64,000 nucleotides of DNA from Rhea pennata (GCF_028389875.1 NC_084702.1:45197053-45261052), one strand, 5' to 3'. Positions 25,620 to 39,300 are shown, counted from the first letter of the stretch. Notes: a model not told the origin generated them from the sequence alone. Translations and numbers: made by a program.

Positions 25620-25960
25620 GGAATCTTCGCAGCTCAATCCTGAGGTGTTTATTAGCCAGGGAAGATGCAATTATTAACAAGTTAACAGGAAGCTCAAGTT
25701 ATAATTACACAGAAAAGTCGAGCAATTACATCTTTGGAGACGTAATTGGCCTAAAAATAATGGTGATATTTTAGCTGGAAGAAATGCTAAGTCGAAGCAG
25801 CCAAACTAATTGCAGACCTACAGGTGATTAGTTCTGAGAGACGGAGTAAATTCGAGCGCAGCGTATAACGCGGTGTGCCTGTATTAGCAGAAGTCTCTCT
25901 AGCTCTGCAAATGAGTAATTGCACAACGGTCTTCAGCAATAATTGATCAGTAAAATCCTC
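25620..25960. promoter_or_regulatory. Candidate enhancer dense in homeodomain cores and one MEF2 site
   Basis: In about 340 bp there are at least ten TAAT/ATTA-containing sites in varied contexts, for example CAATTATTAAC, ATAATTACAC, GCAATTACA, GTAATTGG, CTAATTGC and CAATAATTGATC. There is also one perfect MEF2 consensus, CTAAAAATAA, at 25751-25760. The segment is not a simple repeat and includes CpGs (for example CGCAGCGTATAACGCGG near 25857), which is uncommon for background DNA here. This fits a developmental enhancer, inferred from motif density only. Confidence 0.35.
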
Positions 25961-28900
25961 TAGAGTTTGACTGTGCTGTGGAAAAAAAGACTGACGTCTG
26001 TTACAAAACCGAATCGTTTCTCTTGGCTATTTTTGTACTTACTATTGCAGAGAGGATTTGACTTCTGTTCACGCACATTTCCTTTATTAGTTTAAAAAGA
26101 AGTGTAACAACTGAGATGAGAAATCGTTATTAGGAAGCAGCTGAAAACAAAAATTCTCATCACTGGCTTCCGCATCAAAATATTTTAGGCCTTTATAAGG
26201 AAACAACTTTTGTCCACATATAATCAATTGAAATAAAAAAAATCTATTAAAACACTTATGTTTCCTTAATGCTACTGATTTCTAGCTTAAACGGGCAGAA
26301 GAGAAAGATGAGTATCCATCTCTGATCTCTGAATTAGAGAGCCAACTTCCTGTTGCCCTGCCAGCTTCCAGCTCCCCAAGAGGTTTCTCCCTCTTTCTTC
26401 TAAGAAAGAAAGAACATTTATACCTAGAACTCTCCAGCCTTTTTCGAATGTCGTCTTCAACCCTCGATTCCCAGGAAAAAAAAGATTTCAAGCGGTGACT
26501 AATAGGCTGTCAAACAGCCACTGCAGATTTTCTTCTTCCCAAGTCCTAGCTGAATTTTCACTTCATTTTAGATCTTCTCAAGTCACAAGCAACGTGATTT
26601 TAAACTCCCCCATATTTAACTCACACAAACGTTTAAAGGAGAGAGATGAACTTCACTCTGTCATGAGCTCATGTTATGACAACACAGCCATAGAAAAATA
26701 CTCTAACGCATAGAATCAATTTAGACTGGCTTTCATTTTCACCAAAATCAAAGCCTAACACTATGCACCACTAAAAACAGAAAAACATACTCAGAATGAT
26801 CAATCTTCAAGTAACTAATAACACTGTTTACATTTAAGTAAACGGGTTTTCAGCAGAGTTCAGGTTTTCAGCCTTTTTCTCTGGGAAATTCTAAATTTTT
26901 ACCGACGTCTTTCCATCTTGTGGTTATAAAACCTGAAGATTTCAGACCAGACTGACTAAAACACGCTGGCATTTTAGTTTGTTGAGGCGCATCAGACATT
27001 CAGTTCATGTCTGAATGTCTAATGCTCTCCCGCTTTCACTTGAATTACCGTGAGGCCTCACAGGCAAAGGGGACACGGGGCAGGTCGGCTGCGAATGCCG
27101 TGGGGCAGGGAAGGTACCCTGCTGCGTGCCCACGCGCAAAAATCATCCAACTCCTCCTCGCCAGAACAGGTTCAGGCTGTGGAGTGCCTCAAACCAAAAG
27201 GGTTTCAACCCTGGAATTGAAGAGAGAAAGCGTCGGAATGAAGCATTTGAACACATTTCATCTAAGAGGTCCTGAAATCTTCCGCTCTGTAAAAATATGT
27301 TTCAGTTTCTTGTCCCAATTGCAGAGAAAAGTGAATACTCAAGGACTGAAATGCTGATTCTTTGGTCACAGCTGTTTATTCCAGATTGGCCACAGAAAAC
27401 TCATACTCACTTAAAATCAATAGGTATCCGTTCCTTTCCCTTTGCTTTAGTCCGATTTTAGTGGAAACAGTTTTCTCCTCCTACTAATCAAGCCACAATA
27501 ATGATTAGCATAAAGTTTATGCTAATGCACAGATCTCATCTACCTTGTCGACTCATTTCCAGTCAACATCCTTATGAAACCAAGGCACTTATTTTGATGA
27601 GGCGAATGACAGCTGTATCAGCTTATTTCATTAAAGTGCCAAAAGAATAACATGATACTCATTACTATTGCAGTTTTTACCTAGCATTACAATCCCCTGA
27701 TTTTCTAAGTCAGTTCTTGCACCATTATATGTTTTTCTACAACGTCTGCAAGTCTGATATCAGCTATTTGTCACATACCACTGCTTATACGACTGCACAC
27801 CTTGCAGTAGTACTAAAGCACCAGGAGTACATCATTCCTCTCCAGTCATTCTTAAGCTAAGACAAACACGTCTTTTGCCCCTATAATCTTGCTTCGTAAG
27901 TTAACGTTTTATTTTCTACAATTTTTTCTTAGAACTCTAATGGTTCTTCAGTGCTCTAAGCTGACATGAGAGAACACTGCATGCTACACCCAGGAAAAAA
28001 GATTGCTTTGGTTTCACGACTAGACCACCCTGTATCAACGAAACTTGAATTAGCTGAAGAAGTAACTATATATTCTCTTAACGCTCATATACTTGAATGT
28101 AAGATTTCAATGGAGAGTCATTTTCCTTTCAAAGCATGAATCCTGTGAGGGTCATTCCCCAAAGACTGCTGACATAGATTGTTAATAAAGCCGAAGGTCA
28201 CTAAAATAGACTTTTCTGATCAAGTTGGTTTTTTTTTAAAAATAGATTTTCATCATTACCTTTTATTCTGCTAATACTACATTTAGATGTTACCTTTTCA
28301 GAGCACAAATCAACATCCCTTTTAATTCAGGGAATGCAGTTGTGGAAAAGCACACCTTGCCTTACTTTAAGCAACTTTGTTGTTTTTGTAAAGCACAAGC
28401 CCTGTCTGAAGCTCTCAATATTTGCCCAGTTAGAAACTCCTACACCAGAAAAGGCCAGAAAGCCTATTTTGAAAAAATTAAATTTCACTTTCTGGAGGTA
28501 AAAGGGTTTCTTATGAAATTATCTAAAGCCTGCAAAAAAAGAACTATTGCTAGCATTAAAACAAAGAAATTTAAGAGTTCCCCTCGCTTTCCCCCAACTA
28601 TTTTCATTTCTTTCAAGGTGCTTCACCATTCCACATCCCCTATCTGTAATTATTCCAAAATCTATCTGCAGGAAAAAAAAATTACTATACAGCTCAAGAA
28701 TAAAAAGAGTCTTCTCACATTACTACTGATGATACGTGAAAGAAAATCATCGAGGTGGAAGACAGGACACATCTGTGAAACAGCCTACAACCAATGCTGC
28801 ACAGCATGAAAATGGATTTGATGATTTTAGCCTGATATGTATAAAACAAGCAATATAGATCAACTTTTGAGCAAGTGGTTTTGCTGGAACAAACAAGTAC

Positions 28901-30210
28901 AGGTCAAATACTCTACAAAGAGTATATATACTATTTAGTTTATTTTCTTCCTCTCAACAAAAAGTAAATGTTTTATAAGGATAACCGAGCATTTCATAAA
29001 GCAGGCTAAATAATAGGCCAAAAGAACTCTGTCCCTTTGAAGTGCCAAGATTTTCCCTGGTTACATACCACTCATAGCAATAGTTTCAGGTACTCAGAAA
29101 ATGTATGGCTTAAGTAATATTAAATAGCTATAGGAAAAAAAATAAAAATTACCCTCTTTTTGAGCTGCTTCTAATTTTCTGCCCTCTAAGCAGAAAGCTT
29201 ACTTTCACCAGAGGAGAAGAAAAAAGGGAACCAGTTCTTCCCGTTGCATTGTGAAATTCCAGGGAAGAGACAACTTTCCTCTAGCCATTAGGCACAGTTC
29301 CCCTCTTCTGGGAGGGAGGGGGGATGTCTTTTTTCCCAGCAGAAGTTATCTTCCCCCACCTAGAATGGGAATGCTTTAGATCTTGCACAAAAAGAATGTC
29401 AAAAGTTTTCATGCAGTTAGAAAGGAGAGAAGACTCACTTCACTTGGCGAAGTCTAAAGCCGAGTTTTTAATTCTTTGCGCAATAAGCAAGTACATAATG
29501 TCAGCCCAGATACAACTTACAGAAGTTGGCCAACTAATTACACAGCTAAAATGAAACCTGGTGAAAACGTATGGTTACCTTTCTTCATTGCCAGTCTCTA
29601 GCTGTGCTACTGACACCGGCCTCTCAATATATCATTTTTAAATCTATCTCGGCTGCTTTTCACCGTTTTGGGACACACAAAAGCGTCACCTAAGAAAAGC
29701 AACCAATTTTGGGAGCGTTTTGCCTTAATGAGCTTAACTCAGCGTTTTGAAATTTTGACAAAGCAAAGGAGCTTTCACAACAAGGTTTGGTTTGGCCTGT
29801 ATTATTCCAGATGACAGAGAGGGATGATAGCATCTAGCAGAGTGCTGAATTTTGTACTGTCAAGGCAGGGAAATTGCCCAACACAATTCCAATTAACTGA
29901 AATCACGCCTGCTTTGACCTACATTTTTGTAGCTATATCCAGGCATCAGTTGCTCCTAAAACCAAATTACTTCACAAATTTACTGGAACAACTGAACACA
30001 TTATCTAAAATAGGAAATGATGTTGTACTAATGCTACGCCTACCCATAAATTCTCCTATACAAAGACCCTAAGGTGCTTTCTTACACTAATGAAGCTGCA
30101 GTTCTGCTGGGTGCTATACTCAGTACGGCACTACTTCCAGTTATTTATTTTATAGAGTCGCCAGCATCACTTAAATATAGCGTTGAGAATCAAGTTCCAT
30201 CATGAAGGGT
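25961..30210. other. AT-rich intergenic DNA, no gene recognised
   Basis: The longest frame (28342-28809 +, 155 codons) is Lys/Ser/Ile-rich and has no family motif or splice support. Other frames are shorter. Confidence 0.5.
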
Positions 30211-30216
30211 TTAAAA

Positions 30217-30262
30217 TTCAGGCTCTGATCCTGCAAGATGATCTATGCATGCAAATCCTGCC
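30217..30262. repeat. Possible ancient amniote repeat relic
   Basis: AATTCAGGCTCTGATCCTGC followed by a ATGCATGCAAA segment resembles the start of a short repeat common in non-mammalian amniotes. Only about 45 bp are recognisable. Confidence 0.3.
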
Positions 30263-33240
30263 TGCCTTCAGGAACTCGCTACTGGAGAAAATGAAGCACT
30301 TCTTCCTTCATTTCTGTAAGAGATCAGTCAGAAATGTTCTCCTTCAAAACTGGTAAATTCAGACCAAGTTTGCAAGTAGCTTAGAGAATGCTTAAAAGCA
30401 ATTATTGTTTTCATCCAAAGCTTTCATTTCTTGCCTCTAATTTCTCTTCAAAACCATATTATTTGTTTTATAAGCATCAACTACCATGCTTAAAAATAAG
30501 AAAAAAATATGTCCTGTGAAGGAGCTTGGGGTAAGCTGTTCACCTCCCAGACATAAGGATGTTGACTCTGTTCTGAAATAAAGTTTTTCAGGTTAAGTCA
30601 GTGACATTTTTCAAACTCAATGCCTAAAGTTACCTCATTTCCACCCATGCTGTGTATTCTACGCTGCTGGCTTCAGTAGGAGCAGCAGGTTTTAGTACTT
30701 TTCATAATAAATCCTTCACATTTAGGAGTAATGTCTAAATTCAGGTACTTGTATTTAAAGATACTGGTGTTTAATTTTAAAGAGCTTTGTTTTTCAAAGG
30801 GCAAATGACTAAAAGAAAAGCAATTATTTCACTAATTATTTAAAGAAATTGTTGTGACATTTGGTTTTCACAGAGGTAGAACAAATTGCAATATCCTCTT
30901 CAGAGCAACCAAGTGGGTTGGTTGCTAAGGCTGCACTCAGAATAGTAGGGTTTTTTTCAAGCTTCTTCCAAATTTATTTTCATCAAATGGTACAGAAATG
31001 GTATTTTGGCAATAAAATCATACTAAATGGCACGTTCTACCAGTTTCACACACAAAAAATATTTTGTTAGTTTTCATAAAAAATTAGGTCACAATTGAGC
31101 AAAATTTTTATCAAAAGGGTCAGAAATAGATGTACCCTTTTTAAGCAAAAAAATCTTGAAAAACGCTTTAAACTTATTATTTATTTATTATAACTTATTA
31201 TTTATTATTTAAACTTATTATTACAATGAGGATTTGAAACAGAAATAAAATTAAACCTGAAGTCATTGCATTGGTTGTAGTCCTCTTGCCTATTCAGGGT
31301 GGAAAACAAGAAATACTGTTTTCCATTGTTGCTGGTGCAGAAATCTATGAAATGGTTATATTTTTATTCTCTTTTTAAAAATGCTGTTCCTTTAGATTTC
31401 TTTGAAACCACACTGCGAATTATAATAAGAAGCAAGACGACAGAGCTCAATGTTTTCCAGCTAATTTTATTCTGCTCAAAGCATTTCTGCTGTCAGTGGG
31501 AGTAAAAATTTACTGCCACAGAAAAGCATGGAAAAGTCAAATATGCTCTAAAATGCAACATAACCTATATATAAATGAGACCACACCTGCAAAGGCCTCT
31601 CTTGTCCCATTTTTTAAAGCAGAGGTCAAACATCCCTGTCAGATGTCACCAGAAAAAAAACAGGGTGGAAGCAGAATGCTACTTACCACCCCTTTGTTCG
31701 GCAAGAAAAAAAGAGAAAAAAAGAAAGGAAGGAAAAAAACTGACTTAGTAAACAGAAATTCTTATACTCAGTGTTCAAGAATAAAGCTAGTTACCCTAGC
31801 AACTGCCACATCACATGGGACTCAGTTTGCCTCTGGGCTCCACAGCTTATTACAGAAACTTCCTAGCTTTTGATCTTGAGAAATACTTTACATTTACGCA
31901 CCGCAAACACATAGACGTACAAGAGCATTAACACCTATGCAAGGAGCATATTTATATTTTCAAGTAATGCTTTATGTACTTTCTACTGTTCCCACCTAGT
32001 TGTGAAACCGTATTTCACGGTTGGATGCATGACTTGTTAACTCTGAATTTAAGATTAAATTAGCACTCTCTTGATGCACAGAAAAATAGCACTAATTGAG
32101 ACCATTAGGGTAATGGAAAAGCAAGAATTCCAAATAAACCGTGGGAGTTAAACATATAGAGCAATCTTTGAGTGCAAGAAGTACATGAGTGCACCACTCA
32201 GCCTAAAATAATTTATTTGTAAGTCCTCCCTTTCTCCCCTCCAGTAACTCTAATTACTGTGAGAAATAAAGTTTAAGGTGTAAAACCAGTATTTTTTCCA
32301 ATACCACTCAACCCCCTCCCAATTAACTTATAAATTGGTTATTAAGTTTACTGTACAGAATACTTCATTTATTTATACAGCAATGCAGCTTTATGGCTCT
32401 CTTCTCTATCTCTGCTCAGTAAAGCACAATTTTAAATGTGATATAGATCTTAACTACATGAAACAAAACAGCTTTGAACAAACCTGCTCTTACTGCTCTT
32501 CCTTCATCCATTTCTGTATTTATCTTTGTTTTAATTTGCTACAGATGCACTGAAAAGTACTTTGAAATAGGAACCTACATTATCTCACGTTCTATACATA
32601 AGTTCAGCAACTTCTTCTCTATACATGCTGTACAGGAGTATGAAGTACCAATACCCTTCATCTAGACATAACCTAATTGCAGCAGCTAATGAAATGAAAA
32701 GCAGAGCAATTAAATAACCTGCAAAAAATAATTTATACTTGGCACTAAACTTGAACCATTTATAAAATCTGCTAACCAGTTAATGAGGTACATAGCATGC
32801 ACAGGACCAACACTGAAATTAAAGGAAACAGTGACAAGCTTAGTTGAAATCCCTAACACTACGTTCACAGAATAAAGAATATGCAATCTAAATACAGATT
32901 TGAATAAATATCAAGTATATTTCATTCCAGTTGGCTTTTTATTCAGTGCAAATGCATGCTTCAGTATTAATTCTTTTTTTTTGTCTGTGTGTTAAGGAAA
33001 ACAACTAAGAGTTATAATTTTATTTCATGACATGTAAAAAAACTCCACTTGTGTAGTTAATATGTACCTTCAGACCAATATTAATGGAAATCCACTAACA
33101 TGATCTGAGCTTTGCTACACACACAGTTTTTCTGAACTCATCTCAGATTGTTTCCAAATTTTTCCTTCAGTGGTTAGTATCAAACCCAAAGTAGTAGTAA
33201 AACAAAAGACAGACCACCTGGCAAAATATGACTTGCTGGA
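30263..33240. other. AT-rich intergenic DNA, no gene recognised
   Basis: Includes an imperfect TTATTATTTA tandem at 31168-31222. Open frames at 31299-31873 and 32335-32665 are short and show no family features. Confidence 0.5.
31168..31222. repeat. Imperfect AT-rich tandem repeat
   Basis: Repeats of AACTTATTATTTATTATTT-like units, about three copies. Confidence 0.8.
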
Positions 33241-33249
33241 ATGGCTTAA

Positions 33250-34125
33250 AATGGACCCAGCGAACAAACTGGATCTTTTCCCCGCTATTTTGGTGGCTTA
33301 AGCGAGTGGCGGTGGAATCCAGCCGGAGGCAGAGGACGGGCAGCCGCGAACCCCTCGTCCCAGTGGGTCTAACAGCGTGAGCGCTACCACCAAGTCAGTG
33401 GCAGGGAGATCCGAACAAGAGATTGAGGGGGCAGTGAGCTACGGTTTAGATTCGTGAGACATACTAACAAAAATAAATAGCAAAGTTCTGCTTTTTCCTT
33501 CTTCTTCTTTTTTTTTTTTTTTTTTTTTTTTTTGGTAGTTTTGGTAACCTAGAACAGCACTTTTCTGTGCTAAGAAGTTGTTTAAAAAAAAGATTTGGTG
33601 AAATATTACACTTAAAAAAAAATTAAGATTCTAATTTTTGCTTATACTTACTCAGCCCACAATTTAAGTTGGCACAGTACACGCTTTGAAGCAATATTTC
33701 ACTCAAGAAATACACTTTAAAATAAGCCTGCCCCTCTGAGGTAACCAGAACGCGAGTCTGGAAGCAGACGCTACCGGAGGATCAGCCAGAAGGCAGAACG
33801 TCACCCCTCAAGCTTCGTCCCGCAGAAGCGGTCTTAACGCAGCCAGGACGGTTCGGTGCCTGGGAGAAGGAAACGCAGGGCCGGCCAGTCAGTTAGCTGC
33901 TCCGCAGCAAACGCCTGCCTGCACCCTGCCCCACGCGAGCGATGCACCCAAGAGAAGCATTCAAGCGCGCCGGGCCGCGCTTCGCCCCGTGCCCAGCCCA
34001 CGGCTGCAGCGCAGGATTGAAACGGCGGCAGACCCCGAACGCAGTCCTGCATCTTGCCAAGAAAACACTGAACTTTGAGACTTGGCACTGCTCTCCGATG
34101 AAGTCCTTGCGACCGTTCCAACTTT
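33250..34125. promoter_or_regulatory. CpG-rich patch in two parts, split by a poly(T) tract
   Basis: Segments 33290-33440 and 33740-34120 are locally rich in G+C and CpG compared with AT-rich flanks on both sides. The second part holds repeated CGCGCCGGGCCGCGC-like words near 33966. A TATATAAAAAAG motif follows at 34131-34142. No recognisable protein, tRNA or known repeat was found in either part. It may be an orphan promoter island or a GC-rich repeat that I do not know. Confidence 0.4.
33508..33533. repeat. Poly(T) tract of 26
   Basis: T run extending a CTT-rich pyrimidine tract. Confidence 0.95.
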
Positions 34126-34159
34126 CCAATTATATAAAAAAGTTTCCGTTTTAATCAAA

Positions 34160-35364
34160 ATAAAACCGGAGATGCCAATTCAAGAAAACATTTTTTAAAA
34201 AAAAAATAATCTATGCTTAAATACAGTGACAACAAATAAGAGAGCATAAAGGCACAACAGCTAAGCAAGCTGTATTTCAATCGGAAGTTAAAGATCTGAT
34301 ACAGGTATTGCTGAATTATACATTAAGATCAGGCTGGATACTATAGTGCTCACTCACAGCCTAAAATCTTTCCCTCTGAGAACTGGAAAAAGCCCAAATG
34401 TTTTAAAAGCGGTTGTGCCAGACCTGTTCTCAGAGCAATGGCTCTGCAATAGCCAACTCCAGCGATTTCTCACATCTTTATAAAAGCGTTCCCCTTTACT
34501 AGAATCACCCAAGTGATTTCTGAAAAAGGTCTTGCTTATTTCTTGGGAAAACAAAAAAATATTATTTTTTCAAAGCTTTACTATAGACTTTGCTCTCAGC
34601 TAGGCCTGTAAGGCCCAAGTTTACGCTCAGCAGCCAAGTCACATTCTTATTTCACGGTTAGCTACTGAAAAAAGTATGTTTGTAAAAAAAAAAAAAAAAA
34701 AAAAAAACAAACAAACAACAACAAAAAACCCCAGCTCAGAGCTTCCAAATTTGGCTCAGTTTCCAATCTTAACTACTTTTGAACTGATAACAAAACAAGA
34801 TGAATTGCAGTATAAGAGAGAAAATCTAACTGGGAAAAGAAGAAAAGAATGTAGAAATTCACCTTTCACTGTAAAGTTTTACCTACAATACAGTAAAACC
34901 AATATAAACACATTTGCATCTGCAGAAACACCTTGAAAGATAGGCAAGAACTTTACAAACTAAATTATGGCTCTACATTCAACAAGGCTGCTTGCATTGC
35001 TTACAATGTTTCACCCAATGTATACAATAATTATTAATTGCAGACTCCAAAATATTTCCTGTACCCTCCTCCATTTTCAGTACTCAGCAGTAAGTACTGA
35101 GTAATAAACAAATAAACAAACAAAACTTTAGGGAATTCAAAATAATTTGAGGTGTTAAGCTTGTCATGATGCAAAAGTTACAGAAGGTGGTTTATTTGCT
35201 GTTTTCCACCGTAACCTGAAAAGGAGATTTAATCTGACATATTAATAATTACCTATGTTTCTCATCAATTGTTATCATATTATTACTAACACGTGGGAGG
35301 GTGAAAACTAGATTTCTCTGTACAAGAGAACTGCCAAAATCTAACTGATTTGGGCCATTTGTTC
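34160..35364. other. AT-rich intergenic DNA, no gene recognised
   Basis: Nothing beyond the poly(A) tract at 34684-34707; short frames only. Confidence 0.55.
34684..34707. repeat. Poly(A) tract of 24 with CAAA extension
   Basis: A run followed by (CAAA)n and CAACAA to about 34730. Confidence 0.95.
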
Positions 35365-35527
35365 TTAAAGCCATCTTAAATCCCAGTTTACCTTTGGTTA
35401 TTAAAAAAAAAAAACCAACAACAAAAAACCCAAGATCGCTTCCAGTTTAAAGCCATCTTAAATCCCAGTTTACTTTTGGTTATTTAAAAAAACAACAACA
35501 AAAAACCCAAGATCGCCTCCAGTTTCC
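35365..35527. repeat. 82-bp tandem duplication (two copies)
   Basis: Copies start at 35365 and 35447 (TTAAAGCCATCTTAAATCCC in both). They differ mainly in the length of the internal A-run and at a few bases, for example TTACCTTTGG versus TTACTTTTGG. The high identity implies a recent duplication. Confidence 0.93.
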
Positions 35528-35689
35528 CCCACTGCTCCATTGCACATTGCATCTGAAGGGCAGGCTCCAAATCCCAGCAGGCTTCCGAGACCTTCCTCCC
35601 TTTCTGAGGTGAACTTCTGTGCTCTGTTTTGCTCTAGGGCCACATGCAATAAAAGCAGGTAACACCCCGATACCCTAAAACTTCCCATT

Positions 35690-36330
35690 CTGTTGGAAAC
35701 AATGCTAGACTTCTCTGTTAGAAAAGAATTTGGTGGTGGTGGTGGGGGGGGGGGGATGTCCCCAACATGTTCAATGGTGAAAAACAGCACAAAGAATTCA
35801 CTGAGCTTCTCTGCCAGGGCCTCATCACCCGAGTACCCCTTTGACACCTTTTTCTCACATAGTCTCACCAATTCCCTAAGTGACTCTTTACTTTTGATGC
35901 ATTTAAAGAACTTTTAACTATCAGCTCAGATATCCTTAGTAAAGCAATCTTTTTGGCCATCCTACACTGCTTACACATTTGATTAATTCCTAATATATTG
36001 GCTGCCTTGCCCCCTTCATACAGACAAGGCTTTTCATTTCTTGAATGTCATCCTTTCCCCCATGATAGACTCCTTCAGCCTCCTAATCAGTCACGCATGG
36101 TTTGATTGGATTTTGTTTTCTGTTTGAAATGTGGCAGAGTTTGCCTGGGCAAATAAATTTTTTCTTGATTTTTTTCCAGGTTGCTTGTAAGCTTCTTGCT
36201 TTTTGGACTGTCTCATTCTTACATAATTAAATATCTACATGCTGGATTTATCTCACTTGCTCTCTCCTACTACAGTTGTAAACTCAACTGTATTGCAATT
36301 CCTACTACAGAAGGCTCCCAGTAATATCTC
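35690..36330 (-). mobile_element. Ancient CR1/L3-group LINE relic, linker before the reverse transcriptase
   Basis: On the minus strand, codons around 35770-35830 read EALAEKLSEFFVLFFTIE. This resembles the 'AEKLNEFFASVFT' stretch between the endonuclease and reverse transcriptase of CR1-like ORF2 proteins. The + strand order CAAAGAATTCACTGAGCTTC, 'tgatgcatttaaagaact' and 'gactccttcagcctcctaatcag' follows the layout that I remember for this old repeat in sauropsid DNA. A G-rich tract (35731-35755) interrupts it. Group assignment is tentative. Confidence 0.5.
35731..35755. repeat. GGT repeat and 12-G run
   Basis: (GGT)4 passing into twelve Gs, capable in principle of forming a G-quadruplex. 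It gives the poly-proline in the opposite-strand frame. Confidence 0.95.
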
Positions 36331-39300
36331 GTGAGCCAGGTGCTGTGCCATGCTGAGAGCATGCAGAACAGCATTTTCTCTTGCACATGCCAGGAATAGT
36401 CGTGTTAGCAAGCAGTCATTCATTGTGTCCAAAAAAAAAAATTCTCTCTACAGTTAACACATTCTTCTTCAGCTGTAGCAACCTTCATTTAGTTACAGTT
36501 CATATTAGCAGTGGTCACAGAATTATAAAAAAAAGGTAGCCTTTTCTTGTTTTTCCAACTTCAGGATTAAGTTTGCATTTGATAGTGGGCATTAATCTTT
36601 TAGACAGTTTATAGCATCCTAGTGATGTCATCTTATCCGGGTGATTAAGGACAGATTTAGTCTTCCAATCAGACAAAACATTCGGTCTCAACAGAAGCTT
36701 TAATCAGAACGATTACTTGTTGTGTTGAAATTGCCCCAGTGAACATAGCATCGCTGACCTTCCCTTTGCAGGATATTTAAGCTTCTCTCAATTGAAGAAT
36801 CAGGATTACTGGCATTTCACTCCAGATCAAGATTAAAAATGGACTTTCCAGATCAACGATACAAGAAAATTTCTCATTTGGCAAGCAGTGTAAACTGGAA
36901 TACTGCAGATAACTTGGGGAAGGGGGGATAGGTATATTTAAAGGCTACTTGGGACACATCCTATTGATCCTCTTGTCATTGCCTTCTCCCCCACTGTTAG
37001 CCAGATACACAATTATTGCATATTTCACTGGCAGGATTTTTATAAATTAGTATTAAGCACTAAATGATGTCAAACTAAGGTTTCTGCCTTCTTCCCACAG
37101 CTCACTCAAAAACAAAAAGCCCCAAGCACGCAAAGAATGATTTCCCCTGTGATAGGAGAGTCTCAGCTAAGAACATTTTTCAAACCTGTAAGCAGAGTAA
37201 GAATTTTCTCCCAAAGATTGCTCACTTGAGACTTTCCTGTTGTTCCAAAACCATCTTGTCTTCAGCCAGAAGTTCTAAATTAATCAATGAAGCCTCCACA
37301 AAGTAGGAAATGAGGAAACATGCAGCTAGCAGAAAGACTGATATCAGAATAGAGGAATACAGCTTTTTTTTTCCTTAAGTCTAGCTCCTGTGTCATTAAA
37401 GCCAAAGGCTGTTCTCCCATTGATTTGAAAGCAAGACTAAACCATAAACGATGGCATGTTCCCTGCTTGTATACTCATTTTAAAGTAACTTTTCGGGGCC
37501 AGACAACAAGCTTACTGATAACTGTAATAGCAATCACAATACTGGTAACACCCTGGATTCAATACTACTTTAGAAGTATCAAAATGTTAATAACCACTAC
37601 CTTTTTCTTAATTCCATCATTTTCTTTCAAAAGAGGTCAGTAGCTGTATAAGCAGCAACACAACTGCTTCTAAGCAGAAAAATGCTTAATATTAGAGAGA
37701 AGATTCAGAGAGAATTAAAGCAGAAAGCATACAATTGAAGGTCGTCATCTCATAATTTTATCACAATTTTATGCTTTTTGGCATTTGGTTACAAATGTGA
37801 TGAAATGTATATTTTAAGAATATAAATAAGAACATAGAAGATCTAAATTTTTTTTAATTAAAAAATATAGTTTTAAGATGACAGGAGAAAAACCAAAAAT
37901 ACCAAGTGTATTACTGAGCTTCTAAAATTGGAATGCAAACAAAAACATTCAAATATAGTAAAAATAAGATTTACTTATCTTTTTTTTATATATTATTTTA
38001 ATAACAGTTTGAGTTATTCAGGTTTCCTTATACAGTTTCTAACTTAGCTACATAATCAAGAACACCAACTGGCACTTCCTAGACTATGGCATAAAGACGC
38101 CAGTGAACCCACTTTTCCTTTGATTTGCTAGTGGCAGTTCAGGTCCCAACACCATTGCTCAAGAACTTAACTCCCCCACTGATTTTAAGGGGGATGGATG
38201 CTTGCTTCACCATTAGCACTACTGCCTGTGAGACCTTAGGCCTTCTTCAGAAGCTTAGAGTGAATAAAGAATTTGTTTAAATTTGTAAAATAAGTTTAAG
38301 AAGGAATACATTCAGGCCTCTGGATTTCCAATTTTTTTCATCCCACTATAATTTTAAATATTCATAGTGAAAAGTTACCTTCCAATGTAAAGAAAGCATC
38401 CTAAAATTCACACCTCTGAGCAGTTATAAATCCTATAATTCACTATGAAAATTCCTCAGCCTTATTTTCCTCTTTTCCTTTCACTGATAGCCATTTAGCC
38501 TTTGAAGATATTCTAAAGAGTATTGTCAGACTGATGGAAAAAACTATCAGGTGCTTGTGTGCAATAATTGATCTAGTTGATGAGAACTGAATAATCCAGC
38601 CCTCTAACAACTCTTCTGAAATGTTTAATCATGGATTCATTTTTATGAAACATAGCTCTAAAACATGACTAAAACAGAATTTATAGATATCATCTTTTTA
38701 TAGATCATCTTGTCCCACCTGTATTCCCTGGAGTGATGAATGTTTTTTTTTGTGTGTGCAGTTCTACTTTAAAATCATTAAATCAATGGCACTGCAACCA
38801 CTTACTTGAAGCTTTGTCTACCAATTTAGCCAATATCAAAATAGGCATTTCTTCCTCTGATACTAAACTTTTTTTTCCAAACACTTCTGAATGAAAACTA
38901 ATTCTGAAATGATATCAGCTGAACCAGCTGTTCCATTCAGTAATGGCTGATAAAAATTAAAGAGAATTAAATTTTATATAAAATATTAATATAGACAGAT
39001 AGAAATCTTGCATTGAGTCAGTTGCTTGGAGCAATAGTTGTTCGGATTATCTTCTGATTTTCCTTCATAAATATTGTAAGACATTTGTCCCAATTAAGAT
39101 CTGAAATGTTGTATCATTTAATTAAGGCAGAAAAATGAATCCTACATCTGCTGCACTCTTCTCCCCACTCTGTATCACTCAGCTAAAAAGTATCTAGGGG
39201 CTCTGCCACTAGATATGTTAGTGCACTATGATATTATATCTTCTTCTCTATAGTTTCATCCATTTGCAGACTGTAACTCACACAGTGAAGCTTTACATTG

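Noticed and set aside
28342-28809. 155-codon + strand frame
   Set aside because: Lys/Ser/Ile-rich composition typical of AT-rich chance frames; no signal peptide, domain or conserved motif recognised.
33296-33440. Possible tRNA-like or retroposon head in the CpG patch
   Set aside because: No A-box/B-box pair or cloverleaf could be drawn, and there is no poly(A) tail in the right orientation.
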